A stretch of DNA of 64,000 bases from Liolophura sinensis (Eukaryota; Mollusca; Polyplacophora; Chitonida; Chitonidae). The notes beneath the pieces were generated by a model. It was given only the letters and a program-made list of their open reading frames with translations, was not told the DNA's origin and did not search any database. The translations under genes were made by a program, and so were the position numbers. The stretch spans positions 21,435,608 through 21,499,607 of the forward strand of contig NC_088300.1 of assembly GCF_032854445.1 (NCBI RefSeq), written 5' to 3'. Shown one piece after another: positions 38,660 to 52,000 of the stretch (the stretch's first letter is position 1; each line of letters begins with the position of its first letter).

Positions 38660-38665
38660 TTTATT
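38660..38665 (-). terminator. candidate poly(A) signal of the AOX-like gene
   Basis: The complement reads AATAAA, about 330 bp after the stop codon at 38995. It is the nearest canonical hexamer on that strand. Confidence 0.5.
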
Positions 38666-38921
38666 GGCATAAAATATTACTGTTTCCGAGTACAGGTGTA
38701 TGGAATAATAATTATAAGATATATTTTATGCTTCCTTAACAACTGGTATGTGAAATTAAGGAAATACTTTGGAGTTTAAGACACTTTTGAGAAATTAGTG
38801 CTATATCAGTTTACACCTTAAGAACGAGATACGTTGATTCCCAAATAATTTGGTTTCTATTTGTATAAATAGTAATTGTTTCACAATATCCATTAAAACT
38901 GATCACTTTAAACTTGGCACC

Positions 38922-38927
38922 AATAAA
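38922..38927 (+). terminator. candidate poly(A) signal of the five-exon gene
   Basis: AATAAA on the plus strand about 1.05 kb after the TGA at 37874-37876. If used, the transcript would overlap the 3' UTR of the convergent AOX-like gene. A nearer non-canonical site may exist. Confidence 0.25.
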
Positions 38928-38994
38928 CATTCAACAAAGTTTCCTCTTTGCGGTGTTCACGAATCGATTTCAATATCCAGGATGAATGGAAACG

Positions 38995-39045
38995 TCAAAG
39001 GTCAACAAACCAGGGTTTGAAAGTTCCAGGTTCAGCGATTGGAAA
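38995..39045 (-). CDS. AOX: AOX-like, terminal exon
   Basis: Acceptor 'gtgttgtag' (minus strand), 16 codons and [19 protein letters not shown]. The EPG-x-(Y/F)-x-PW ending matches the family's C-terminus and fixes the 3' end of the gene. Confidence 0.88.
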   Translation of the reverse strand, partial: FPIAEPGTFKPWFVDL

Positions 39046-39989
39046 CTACAACACATAAGAAACGTATGTGATCAGAAAGTTGTGAATAATAGCATTCATT
39101 AGGTTTAAAAATTTATAAATACCTAGTAAATTGCGCTCAGTGTGAAGCCAAATAATACTACATGACAGACTATCCTGTAGTCGTATTTATTTCTTTAGCC
39201 ACAGAGCGGTTTACTTACCTCTTTTGTAAACCTGTCAGTACACGCCAGTCGGATCTTGTCGATAGTCGCCGGTGAATCCAGTTGAAAGTTTTCGGATAAA
39301 CCCGAGTCGAAGCGGGCCGACATGATGGCATCTTTGATAGCTAGGAACACAGACGCCGCTAAGGCGACTGGGGGCTCACCGATACCCTGGCAAAGACAGA
39401 ATTTGGCGAAGAATGCATTGGTAGGTTCTAATCTAGTCCTGTAAGGTCTTTTGATCCATAGCAGCCTTGCAAAGGGGCCCTAAGCTACTTAAATGTGAAC
39501 AACAACGATTTCAAATTTTGCAAACCACAAAATGTGGTCAACATTTTTCGTGTGTTATTGTACAACATTGTTGAAATTTCATTAGGAAAAATAATTAAGT
39601 ATTTAATATATATCTTTGTGATTGTTTTTTTTTTTTTTTTTTTGTCTGGGCTTTTGTTGCAATGGTGACCTAACTCTTCACTATATGATGCCATGGATGT
39701 CAGTTCTCTAGTATACTTCTAAACTTGTCCCCAAAACGTGATACTGTAACGGTAATTAAATCAGCAAAGTAAGACTAAAAAGAGATGTAATATCACGCAC
39801 CTTAGATGAGTACACTGCCCGGGGGTTAGGAGTTCCTTTCAGGAGAGATACCTTAAACTCCTGGGGGATGTCTCTGACCGTCGGTACTTTGTAACTGAAA
39901 GGGCCCCGGGTTAAGACCTTGCCATCCGGGGTGATCTTTAACTGCTCTGTCAGCATCAGCCCACAACCCTTAAAGAACAGCCCATGTTT

Positions 39990-40066
<77 letters not shown>

Positions 40067-43000
40067 ATAGGTACAGTTTAGGACTGGTGGGTGCCACGTA
40101 AGAACAGCACAATTTCAACGGGATATAGGCCGAAGTCCGAAGTGGAATGTATTACGTCATTTCAGTGACGCTGTACATTCCACTGCAGCGTCAACAGGGC
40201 GACGTCACAGTGAGTAGACAAAATAAGCCACAGATGAAACTGCAGCACGCAGACTTGTGACGTGCAAGACCTGTGTCACACTGGCGCCACATAAGGCCGA
40301 ACCAGCGTTTCCATGGCATGCTAAAAGTACATTATTTATTTAGTTGATTGGTACTTCATGCCGTACTCAAGAATATTTCACTTACACGACGGCGGCCAGC
40401 ATTATGGTGGAAGAAAACCGGTCAGAGCCCGCGAGAAAACCCACGACCATGCGCAGTCTTCTGCCAGACCTTCCAACGTATACGGCTAGAAAGAAAGCCA
40501 GCATAATGATCCTAAAAATAAAATCGCGCTGTTGCCTTTGTTGACATGGCCATATTGTTTTCCCATATGAACAGTGACCTAATCTGCTCAAAATTTCCAA
40601 ATTTGAATCGCACGATCCGTCATTTGATTTGTCATATCCGAAAGAATAGAGTGTTTATCCAAAAAAATGAAGACTGTACCTTTTCCTATTATCGTTTATT
40701 TCTCTATATATACATCATGCTGAAAAACTTGGCTCTGATTTTATGGCTTATACAATCCAAAAGAAATTTACCTGTAAAAATTTAAGGGCTTGAAAGTTCC
40801 TAGTGATGCATTAATTTGACCAAAAGCTACGCCATGTGGTCGCAAATGGCTCCAACGCAAAGCAGCATTTTGGTCAATCAAAGGCATAGGATACTGTCAC
40901 TGTACAGGTAACATCGCACACAAGGACGGCCATCAGTGATTTGCATTTCGCAGTTATCCCACGCTGGAATGGTCAATAATCTCCTATGGTCTAACTTAAA
41001 CAAATCTGTTCCTTTCTTACCAAACATGCAATTCATGCAATGAAAAATTGTGTTCCTTGAAGAAACAAAACTCCTCGTTGACGTTGCTCTCGTGGATACA
41101 GCTGTTTCTTAAATCGACAACGGCGTTTCTTACCAACACAAGCTGTGGGTCCCTTTGGGAAAAAAGATCGTTGTAGGAACAAAGATTTTCTTTACCTGAA
41201 CAAATGCGCCTTGGATCTGGCCTATGTCCACCGCTGGATTCAGGCTACTCCCAACATCCATCACAATGTCAGTGCGTAAAATCTAGAAATTAATACAACA
41301 GTTGGTATTTTTTTTTTTTTTTTTTACTTATTTATTTTTTTATTTCAATGTTCGAGTTTTACGCGGCAAACTCGAGGATATTGGACTAATAGGACGAAGG
41401 TCAGTTTCATGAGAAGGTGAAACCGGACAGCGCTCCGGAGCACTCGCCATTCAGTGGGGGTGCCTACGTGAAAAACGTTAGAGATATCTAAACTTCGTAT
41501 ATAGAGAAACACTGGTTGAAACCATCCAGAACATTGCATTTTACTAAAATAAGTTCGACGAAACAAAAGAAACATTAGTAGGGCACTGTGTACAGTATAC
41601 TGAAACTTATTTTCTTCTCTTGTTTTTGGAAACATGTCAAAGTATACATCCTAGTCTCTCATATGTTTGGTCGATTTCTGGATATAAGATTTACAGTAGT
41701 GACACCCATTAGTTTTATGTGAATACGCTGATTAATTAATCGACAAGAGAGTGTTTGGTCTCGACATGCGGGTCTTTTCGTCTATAGAGAAATCCGGAAC
41801 TGTTCACCCGCTTTAAGTTAGCCATGTAAACATTATTAATATATCAACTCCAAACTACCGTTGTGTAAGTCCATGGAAAGAGCGATGTATAAAAATACAT
41901 GTCCTTGACCACACTGTTTGCCCAGTATTGAAAGCAAAAATCTGACAATTATTAAGAGAGGAGAAAATCAGTATACCTGGTATTCGCCCGTCAAGCAGTC
42001 TATCTCTACCTCGGAACAAGCAGCCCCTGTCGTGAAGTAATTGAACACTTCACCGTGCAGGGTGTCGGTGTTGTAGTTCAAATCTGGTGTCCTGCGTAGA
42101 AGAAAAAACGCCAGAAACAAATTGTAAATTAAAAACAATTCTTCCTGCGTAAATGGAGATTTGGGTCCAGTCTGAATAGACCTTTCGGAACTGTCAATCA
42201 AGAACACGCAAGTAACTAGTCATAAGCAGTATTTTTAGATCAACCGGATGTTCCACACATTGGTTACAAATGTCCAATTTTTCTGTGACGACAAGGATTC
42301 ACCGAGAATGGAATAAAACGTAAGGTTGTCAGGAGAAGGGGTGGTGGGACATCGGATGTGTTGGATCCATCCACTGACCAATACTGTGTTAAAATGAATG
42401 AATAATACATTATCATTTTGCCCAGAAAACGTCATCGGAAAGACAATTGGTTTAGCCGGAAGAAAGGCCCTTGATGGTATACTACTTAATGTCTGTTTTT
42501 CTAGATAAGAGAAGACATGTAAGCAACATTGCAGTGGACAAATAATACCATGCACATCTGGTCATAGCCTACTGAAAGTGAGTAGACAAATATTAAACCG
42601 ATCCACTTAAGTTGATAAAAAACTGAGTCACCTGTAGAATCCAGTGGCGGACAGAGAAACCCTGGCTTTGTACGCTGCCATCACCTGGACAAAACACAAC
42701 ATATATTGGTTGGCACTGACTGCTCCATACCTAAGAATGATGTGCGCTACTACAAGGTAAAAATAATTCATACAACCTGGCCTAATTTCCAGTGTTTTGT
42801 TATTATTTAATAGTTAGTGAACAATGCGTTATAAATGAAGACGCACATATTTTATATATCGTCAGTTTACCTCAGTCAAGATTTGATGTAAATGCTTCAA
42901 CAGTAGCAAATTACACGCCCCATAGCACCATTCGGCTTAAGCAGAATTAGGTGAAAAATAATTTTTTTGCAATTTATTAGTAAATTTATAATTACTCAAC

Positions 43001-46000
43001 ACGCTGTGTTGTCTGTCAGATTTAACATAGAATAACATCGATTTAGAATAGCAGACCGACCTCCTCGTACAAAACTTACCCAGTCAGTCCAGTTACCGTT
43101 CGGGTTTTCTTGTGTGAAAGTATCTAAGCGATCCATTATAGTTTCACAGGCCGCCTACAACAATGAAGTGAAGAAGTCAAATAATGTCATAGAATGGCAT
43201 GTTTTGGTTAATATGGTAGATTTCACAAAAGGTAACCGGGGTGATCTGACAAATGAGATTAGGCAATTGATGAATAGACGTGGATGGATTTATACTTTGG
43301 CATTACATATAAATGGATATGCATATGTAATCTTTAATAGTATAGTTTAACAGCTTATTAACAAGATATATTCTTCTCTTTGGGCAGTTCGATGAGCAAT
43401 GCTGCCAAGCTGTAGCACGAATCGATATTTCCATGGAAGGGTTGATGTCAATCCATGAGAAAGAAAGATCTGTGAATTATTTTTTCCCGTTATCTATCCA
43501 CTGGCTTTGTTTCCACACAAAGCAAACTAGCAAAATCACAGATCTGAAAACGTCTTGTCTGGATTTTCTGATGTTTTGAAAGTTATAACTGTCCATTCGA
43601 GGGCTCTTACCTTCACTGCCATGCCGTTGACATCAGCGGTGATACTGGCACCAGAAGGAGAACTGTTAGGAACTGTTTCCGTACTGGTACTGGAGATATG
43701 GATCCGTGAATACGGGATTCTCAGCACACGACTTGCTATCTGATGAATAGCAACCGTCACGCATGAAAACATACTTATGACATGTTTATGGCTTGAAGTT
43801 AAACACGAGCAGTTTTAAACGGGCTCTGCCTGGTTTCCTCCCACCATAATGCTGACCGCCATCGTATAAGTGAAATATTTTTAAGGACGGCGTAAAACAC
43901 CAATCAAATAAATAAATCAACTCGAACAGTACTATTTGATCGGCATTTAACGCCATACTTTAGACTTTCACCTATATTATGGCGGTTAGGTTAATGGGTG
44001 AAAGAAACTGGATTACCCCAAATAAACCTCTGCCCCTCGCCAGGTATCCTACAAACTCTTTGCCTTAAATCTGCAGGCGAAACAGCGACAGATAGATTCA
44101 AACACTCAGTCTCGTTGGAAGTCGCAGGACCAGCGCTTTACTTGTCAGCCAGGGACCCCATTAACATGACTAGAGCATGACGTTGTCTCAATGTGACAGA
44201 TATTTATAGTGCTGCTTCACTGCAACGGCATGCTAACGACATTAGACATGAGGCCCCACCCGGTCACTCAGGATGGGCGTAATGACACCACGCCGACCAA
44301 CATTTGGACAATCACTTTAATATTCTTATCAGACAGATGACCAGTGACCATCTTTTCTCCTTTAGACGATAAGATATTACTACTACACCTGAATCATCTT
44401 GTTATTGAGCCCTTGTCCCATCTCAGATCCACCATGTGCCAACAGAACGGAGCCGTCTTTGTATACTTGTACCAACGCACCTGCCTACCCAAACAACAGC
44501 AACAAATGGCATATTACAGAAGATGTAAAAAAAAGTTAAATCTTAAAAGGATACAGAATCTTCATTGGTTGGTTGGTACGAGAGACAGGCAAGTCTAGGT
44601 TATCCCTTAGCCAAGATGAATTTTAGGTACGACACATTTATTCAAGCGTGACCAAGAATTTAAGGTTTAATCCAGGACATCTCTACTGTTTGCCAGTCAG
44701 TATCGAACCTGTATTCCTCTAAGACTAAGTCCCACATAGCAAGACATATTTTCATTCCATGCTGACAGAAATCGGTTTTAAGTTCTTCAAGGATTAGATG
44801 AATAATGTATACTAGTGTCTATGACGGAATCCCTATACTCCATTGACGGAATCCCTACTGTCCTAGCGGAATTCCTACAACCCTAAAGGATCCTTACACT
44901 TGCAAAGAAATTTCTACTCCCGAATGGAATCTCTTCTGCTGTAACAATGCTCTGAATTTTCACTGATTCTTCACAAATGTAAATTCTAATAACCTGATTG
45001 GCCGATGTATCAGTGTTGGATATTCCTTGATTTGTCGTGGTCATTGCAATCCCTCTTTTCTTCCAGCGGTTCTCACTGAAACATAAATGGTTCGAAAAGA
45101 TCATTCAAATGATACTATCCATTACAACGTTGTTCACAAGGTTGAAATATCTACACACCGCTGTCATTCGACCATCTCCAGCCCTACATAAACGGTTAAG
45201 GTTTGATTTCCACTCTTTCACTTGGTAAGCATGGCCTATTCATGAATATTAACAATCACTAACCCTAAAAATAAATTTCCGGTGATAAGGTGTTTCATTA
45301 ATATCCATGAATAGGCCACGCCTACTTGGAGAAAGGGTTGGTATCTTATCGTATAGTGTACCACTACCAACACAAACCTACAGAGCGCTTGGAAGAAGCA
45401 CTCTTAGCGTTACATGCACATAATTACCATGTTAACAAACGCTATATGCATTACGTTGCCATGACAGTTACGTGCTCACAACATTAAGAGAGTTTCGTAA
45501 AAGTGGAAATACTGAAAAACTTCCATGGTGCTGCGTGTGTTTCTTTGAAACACAGACAAATTTAGAATACTTTGCATCTGTGCTAAAACGTCAACAAGAG
45601 CAATTCTTTGGAAGCTCCGGTTGCAACCACAAACCTGGCCGCCGTCATATAAGTCAAATATTCTTGAGTCCGGCGCAAAACTCGAATTACATGAATACAT
45701 AAATAAACAAGTGCAGTTTCCGTATAGCCTACCATCCTCCCCGAAGGACACACTGTGACTCACCTATTAAATATCTCTACTGCCCTGGACCTCTCCAAGT
45801 AGTCACTGGTGTCATAGCATTGCTTCCAGCACTTCCTGACGTTGTAATGCTTGAGGACCTGGCCCGATGGCGTAACATCCCCTTCCCTGTACATATTTTC
45901 TTCGTGAACCTATAATGAGATAAAGAAATACACAGCTTGACAGGTTAGTTCTCTGACCAATCGGATCGCAGTTCCAGCATTGCTGCGGGAAGTTTGTCAG

Positions 46001-49000
46001 GTTCCTTGTGCAGAGAGGTGGTGGTCTATACCAAGGTCACTTTCCAGGTTAATTCGGCCATACATATATTGTGCTACCTATACTGTGCTGATAATTTCTT
46101 GAGTCTGGCGTTAAACAACATCCATCGGACTCCAAAATGTAATGAAATGATCCATAGATAACATTTTATCCAAATCCCTGCTCAGTTAACTTCAGATGAA
46201 TACCAGGCCGAAGAAATCTGATATTGCAACCGATACTTAGTCAATCTGAGGTGTCCAGTGTTGAGAGGGAAATGTCATTTTTAAACTTAGGTATTTCACC
46301 TATTTCATTAAGCTCATGTCCACCGCGTGCAAAACACAACAACAAAAACATAAGTAATACACCCCCAATTTTTGTTTTTAATTTTTATTTAACGTCATCA
46401 GAACTTTCCACATATAAACTTGGCCTATCTTATTATATGTAGACCACCAAGAGTGGATCGAAATGGGAAGGTTACCAAGGTTACCAAGTCACAGGCATGA
46501 GCTAGTTCAAGATTGAACCAGCCACTTGTGACTTGTGGCGTTCCGCTAGCTCGGTAACGGTGACCACAGTGTGGAGAACATGCAGTGTACGATGTACTCT
46601 TACCACGATAGGGCTGACAGATTTGTATATGGCGATGTCATTGATCCAGACCCTCGCTGGCCAATACCATCTGGACACAGGCGAAGGCTCTCATCGGGTT
46701 ACAGGATGTGATGTTTGTCTTGCAGGCGTAGCCAGTAACACGGATGTTAGGCACTTTGAACGTGTTACAAGTGTGCAGGATGCTTTTGTCAATGAACTGT
46801 CAACAAAAACGGATGTGTGGTTAGGCTTCGGGCAAAATTTTCGGTACAACTCACTCAACATTACAAACCATCTGTGAGGTCATCTCTGATTTCCCTGTCA
46901 GTTTACAATAAATTCAAATCATATACCCTCATCCATTAATCACTGCACCTGGTCTAACCAGTTGCTTTACGGTGTTTATGTGTTTATTTACTTATTTGAT
47001 GTTTGTGTAGCGCCACACTCAAGAATTTTTACTTAAAGAACAATGGTCATGTAGTTTTGTGAGTGAAGGAAACCGGTCAGGAGGGTCCAGGGTAGACTAT
47101 ACCGACCCATGACAAGTTACTGACAAACTTTTCCACGTGTGACATACAAATATGCACACAATATTGGTGGAAGACAAGTGATCTTCAAGGAATGCTAGGC
47201 TGCGTAAATGGTTATACTAACGTCGTCTACCCCTTATTGTCACAAAGGCCCCATGAGAATTAAAAGTTCCTTGTCATATTGCGCTAATCGTGGAATATCC
47301 ATTATAGATAGGAAAACAAGAGGTTCTCTTTATTGTATTTTTTTATGATGCTGAAATCCTGGAAGTCCCCGGGGACCGGTCCGTTTGCATGTTTTCGTGT
47401 TTTTATATGTTAAATGTTATGGCAGCAACATTTTAGTGATTCTATACCAGTGACGTCTAATAAATTGCATCACTGGCATCACTGCATTTTTTTTACTTAA
47501 TTCTGTTTAAGCCATGGTGATAGGGGCGTGTAATTATTGCTTACATCGTACCTGCTCTGGTTTTACTCTCTATGATGTAAGTCTTTAATTTTATTCTAAA
47601 CTTACCCGCCAGATGAGAGGGACGCGTTGCCGGCATTACAGTAGAACTCCATATCCAGGGCTGTGATCCTGGTTCCTGAGATGCCCACCTGACACGAAAC
47701 AAATGTAATGAGGCTGAATAATGTTTGGGTTACTCCGAACAAAACTGAGCCCACCAAAGAAAAAGGGACGCATTCTTCTTGGAGTCATATTTATCCTGAT
47801 TATCAAGTTATTTCTGGATGTTTATATTTCATAATGCATTTTTTCCTTCTTGAGGAAAATGGCTTAGGCTTTAAATACTGATTTAATTCATTTACTTTGT
47901 GTAGTTTGTGCTACTTGCTAAGTAAATACAAGAAATGTTCACTTTAATAGATGACCTCACAACATTCTAGACTTAATGCGAAAGCCTTAACAGCGGAAAC
48001 TGAATTCGAACTAGTGACTGTTGTATGCGACTGAATCCACTAGGGAATGTTGAAAATTAAATATTCAATATTTTATTTTATAATGTAATAACTCTAGTTT
48101 TAACCTCAGTTACATATTACATTGCAGACTCTCTGTCACAAGACAATACCTTGTATTTGGCCAGAAATGGATGACGTGTCCCGGTGCTGGCCATGTCCTC
48201 GTCACGGTCTAGTACACAGCGGACTGGACGACCACACCTTGAAACAGAAACGCACCACATAACACTAGTACATAACCAATGTGCGATTCAGATTTAAGAC
48301 ACAAAAACCCTTTAGGGTTTGCTTCAATTCGTTTCATTGGTGTCACCAAACCAACAATAATGGTGAAAAATGTCACACGATTGCCTTGGTCAGGCTGGTG
48401 ACAGCAGTGTTTCCGCATAATCGTATAAATGCCCACAACTTCTAACCATTTTTACTCTGCTGACAAAAAAAAACAAACAAACACAACGCATTGTACATCC
48501 ATATAGCGGATGTTGGCAAAATATAATGGAATCTCCTCAGAAGTCGAAATGTTGCCGGCCGGAAATCGCAATTTGTGAATTTCCGAGTTATTGGTTCATA
48601 GGATTGACTCAATGGATTTGAGTTCTTGTACTCACAAACTTTTTAATAGAAGCTGGTTTGTCAGGACAAGGGTTACCACATGCATGGAACGCTTTCTCTT
48701 TCTCTTGTTTTCCAAAATGGGCATTTTGTTTATAAAATCAATTAGGACCTTCTTTCTTCATTGATGATTAGTATACGGCCACCTTCGCTTACGACTAGAT
48801 ATTATCAAACTGTACTTTCAGATGAAATTGTGGGTTAAGGCGATCTCCATAAGGCGCTTTGGCAATCTGCTGTTACCTGCATGGTGTGAGTCATGGCCGA
48901 GTGATTAACATGTCTGTTCTTTAGTCGCTTTATTCTGATGGTGGGCTAAGCATCCCCAAGGCCTGCTCCCTTTGCACTGTTTCAATGTTTCCTACTTTAG

Positions 49001-52000
49001 GCCTTGAACTATAATGCATCGCCTAGATATGTTCACATAACAAAACCCTAAAGGTAACTGGAACGACTGGGTAAGTTTTGTGCTGGACGGTCGGTCTGTT
49101 ATTGTAGGCTATTGTTATTGCATGTTACTGTTACTCTAGAACAGTAACGTTTAATAAATTGCAATTAACATCGCTGCATTTTCTTTACATAATTCTGCTT
49201 AAGCACCCCATGGTGCTATGGGGCGGGTAATTTGCCACTATTTATGTATTTACATGAACAGTTAAAATAAAACACTATCCGAGGTAAATTGACAAGAAGT
49301 CATATTTGATGATTTGTCAGCTATCACACTGTCGTCGCTGCTCTGGTTTTACTCTTTATGCTGTGAGGCTTTAATTATATTACATGACGTTCGCTGGCAT
49401 CACTTTGATGTACACATGCATATGTCACAGAAGGCAAAACTCCTGTTTTCTCCACAAATAAAACTAACAGCTGTTTAATAGGCGCAATATTCTCCACTAC
49501 TACCTTAAACCTCAATCAAATACATAAATATCTTTAAAATCATAATCATTATAGCAAATCAGCAAAACTTCATTCTATAACAGTCTTGATGTGTTTAAAA
49601 AGGTAGAGAATCAACAAAATTGACACTTTCCAGCCCGATAAATTCCAGAAATACAGCGGTAACAAAAAATGCTTCTGGTTATGCAAATTAAGCCTATCAG
49701 TAAGTAAATTAAGGCAGGTACAGACCTGAAAACACCAAAAGCTATACACACGATTCACCTCAGCAAAAGTTCATGAATTTGCCCTCATTATAGGTCCAGC
49801 GTTTTGGTGCTTACAAAGTTGAGGACACGGACAGGCACACTGGCTGACACACTGACAGGCACACTGACAGGCGGACAGGGCCATGTCAACATACTTAAGC
49901 GCTAAGGCTTGAGAGGTGTAAAGTAAATGAAAAACCGGAAAAAGGGATAAAAGACCTGAACAAATCGCACAAGAATAAGGTGTGACTTGCAGATGAACAA
50001 GGTATAAATTGCATCTGAATAAGTTTGATACTACAAATGTACTTACTTATTAGCGGCCACTGCTGTAATCGCAGCATGAGCTGCAGATCGCAAAATCTTT
50101 CCACCGAAAGCACCACCTGGAAATCAAGAGAACATGCGTCACCATGAATTAAGAAAAAACTTCCGGTTGACGAAAATGCTGCGTCAAATGAAAATCCATA
50201 TAAAATGTTTCGTTATCCGATTCAGTTAAGTTCAAACGTAAAAGGTTAACCGGTAATTGACTGGAATGGTTCGGACAGAATTAAGATTTAATGTACAAAT
50301 TATTTGTACTGATACAAATGTCGATGTAGAATTGATGGGGTTTTCCAGAATTACATTTAGTCAGACGTCAATTGTCGATAAAGTTTTTGTTGCAGAATTC
50401 ATCGTATATTCATGAGTACAACTTACACAGGTAGCAGACTAACATTCACATCTGAATACAAAGTTATGATTAAGCGGCCTGAAATCTAGAGTGTCAGCAA
50501 GTTTATTTAAGATCACCAGACCGGACTGAAATGTCTGTCTTCCATGGAAACAGACAGCAAAAGGTACTTCTGCTCTTGGCGCTTGATTCCGCTTTGAAAT
50601 GTTTCATGCTATTATTCTTAAAGCGATTTACATGAGCATTGAGAAAGCTGTTTGTTTGCATTTGAAACCCTAAACTCACCTAAGCGTTTACTTTTACAAA
50701 TCACATAGTTAGAAGGCACCGCCAGAGCCTCCGCTGTGACCATCTGAGAACAAAGTAAAAAAAAAAAAAAAAACAGTCATGTCAAAAACAGCTCATTTGC
50801 AGGATATGAAGAAATTATGATAATAAATTTTAAAAACAGTGTATCTCCCAAACTGAGGTCATAGTCGTGACCTGGCGACATATATTTCGTGCGGTACTTG
50901 GTTTGTTGTGCTCTTTACCTCCGCCAAAACGAGATTCGCCTGACAAAAGCGGAAACAGCTGCCTCATTGGGTAATATAAATAACTGGCATCTGACTGGTT
51001 AAATCTGATAACATGGCGGCGCTTTGGGTTTTTTCAGTGAGCGGGATTTTGCTTTAATACTTTGTATTGCGATATATCCCCTATCCAACAAATATAAAAC
51101 GGTATGCATGCGTCTTTAAACTTTATGTGGGATACTTTATCAGTGCAGTACATGTTGTCTTTTCCTTTCATTGACATCTGACCATCGTCTGTAGACTGTT
51201 CCGTTACCTGGGCTAAGGCGTGGAACTGTGTGGCGGATATGACCTCCATCTGTCTGTACTCGGTCTGGGGCACGGCCAGGCAGGACTGGGTTTCCATGTA
51301 GTAATGCTCCTGACCTCCTATTCGCATCTCTTTCTCGATCACATGATCAGCCTCGCGGAATCCCGCCTCAATGTCACCGTCCACAAACACTTTCTTCGGG
51401 AAGTAGAAGGAATTCGCCTTGATAGCGTCCTGATGGGACACATGGGGAAAAAAAACAAGTAGACCAAATGACCTGTGTTATATGCAAGCTGCGACACATG
51501 CGCATTGAAAAAATACACAAGCTCAAAGAGGGTTTTCAAGGTTGGAATTTAAACCATTCTGTTGAAGATGTTTGAATGACGTGGGCCCTTATCAGAACCA
51601 ATGCTGTTTCCTGTCGGCATGATGGCAGTTTATAACCCAAAGAGTGACTTGTTTGACGAAATAATGAGTAACTGTGAACACGGCCATTAAGAGCAAGGAG
51701 AACACTATTCCCAACAAGGCTATTAACTCCAACCTCTCGTACACTCCAAATATTAATGTGTTAATTTTAACAGAAAATCTGCTCTGAGCGATGCTAAAAT
51801 GCATTCTGTTATTACAACATAATGCCGTGCCATATTCAACGTAATACCCTAATGGAATCTTTATGCTGAATTAATAGAAGATGTGTGTTATATTTAACAG
51901 AATAATCTACTGCAATAGCAGAATACATTTAGCATCACTCAGACAACAGACGTTTTATTAAAATTAACAGATAATTTTTTAAGAGTAGAGCTGCTTGTCC

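Larger units (their letters stand above)
45910..47605 (-). other. AOX-like intron lacking the expected catalytic exon(s)
   Basis: Family comparison predicts about 75-80 residues here, including the M-E-R and AFRGFG segments. No minus-strand sequence matching TAFRGFG, KTN or the preceding Y-K-x-P-N motif was found on reading. The interval holds a SINE tail, a SINE 3' half, two dispersed-repeat copies and a plus-strand open stretch at 46533-46877. Confidence 0.75.
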
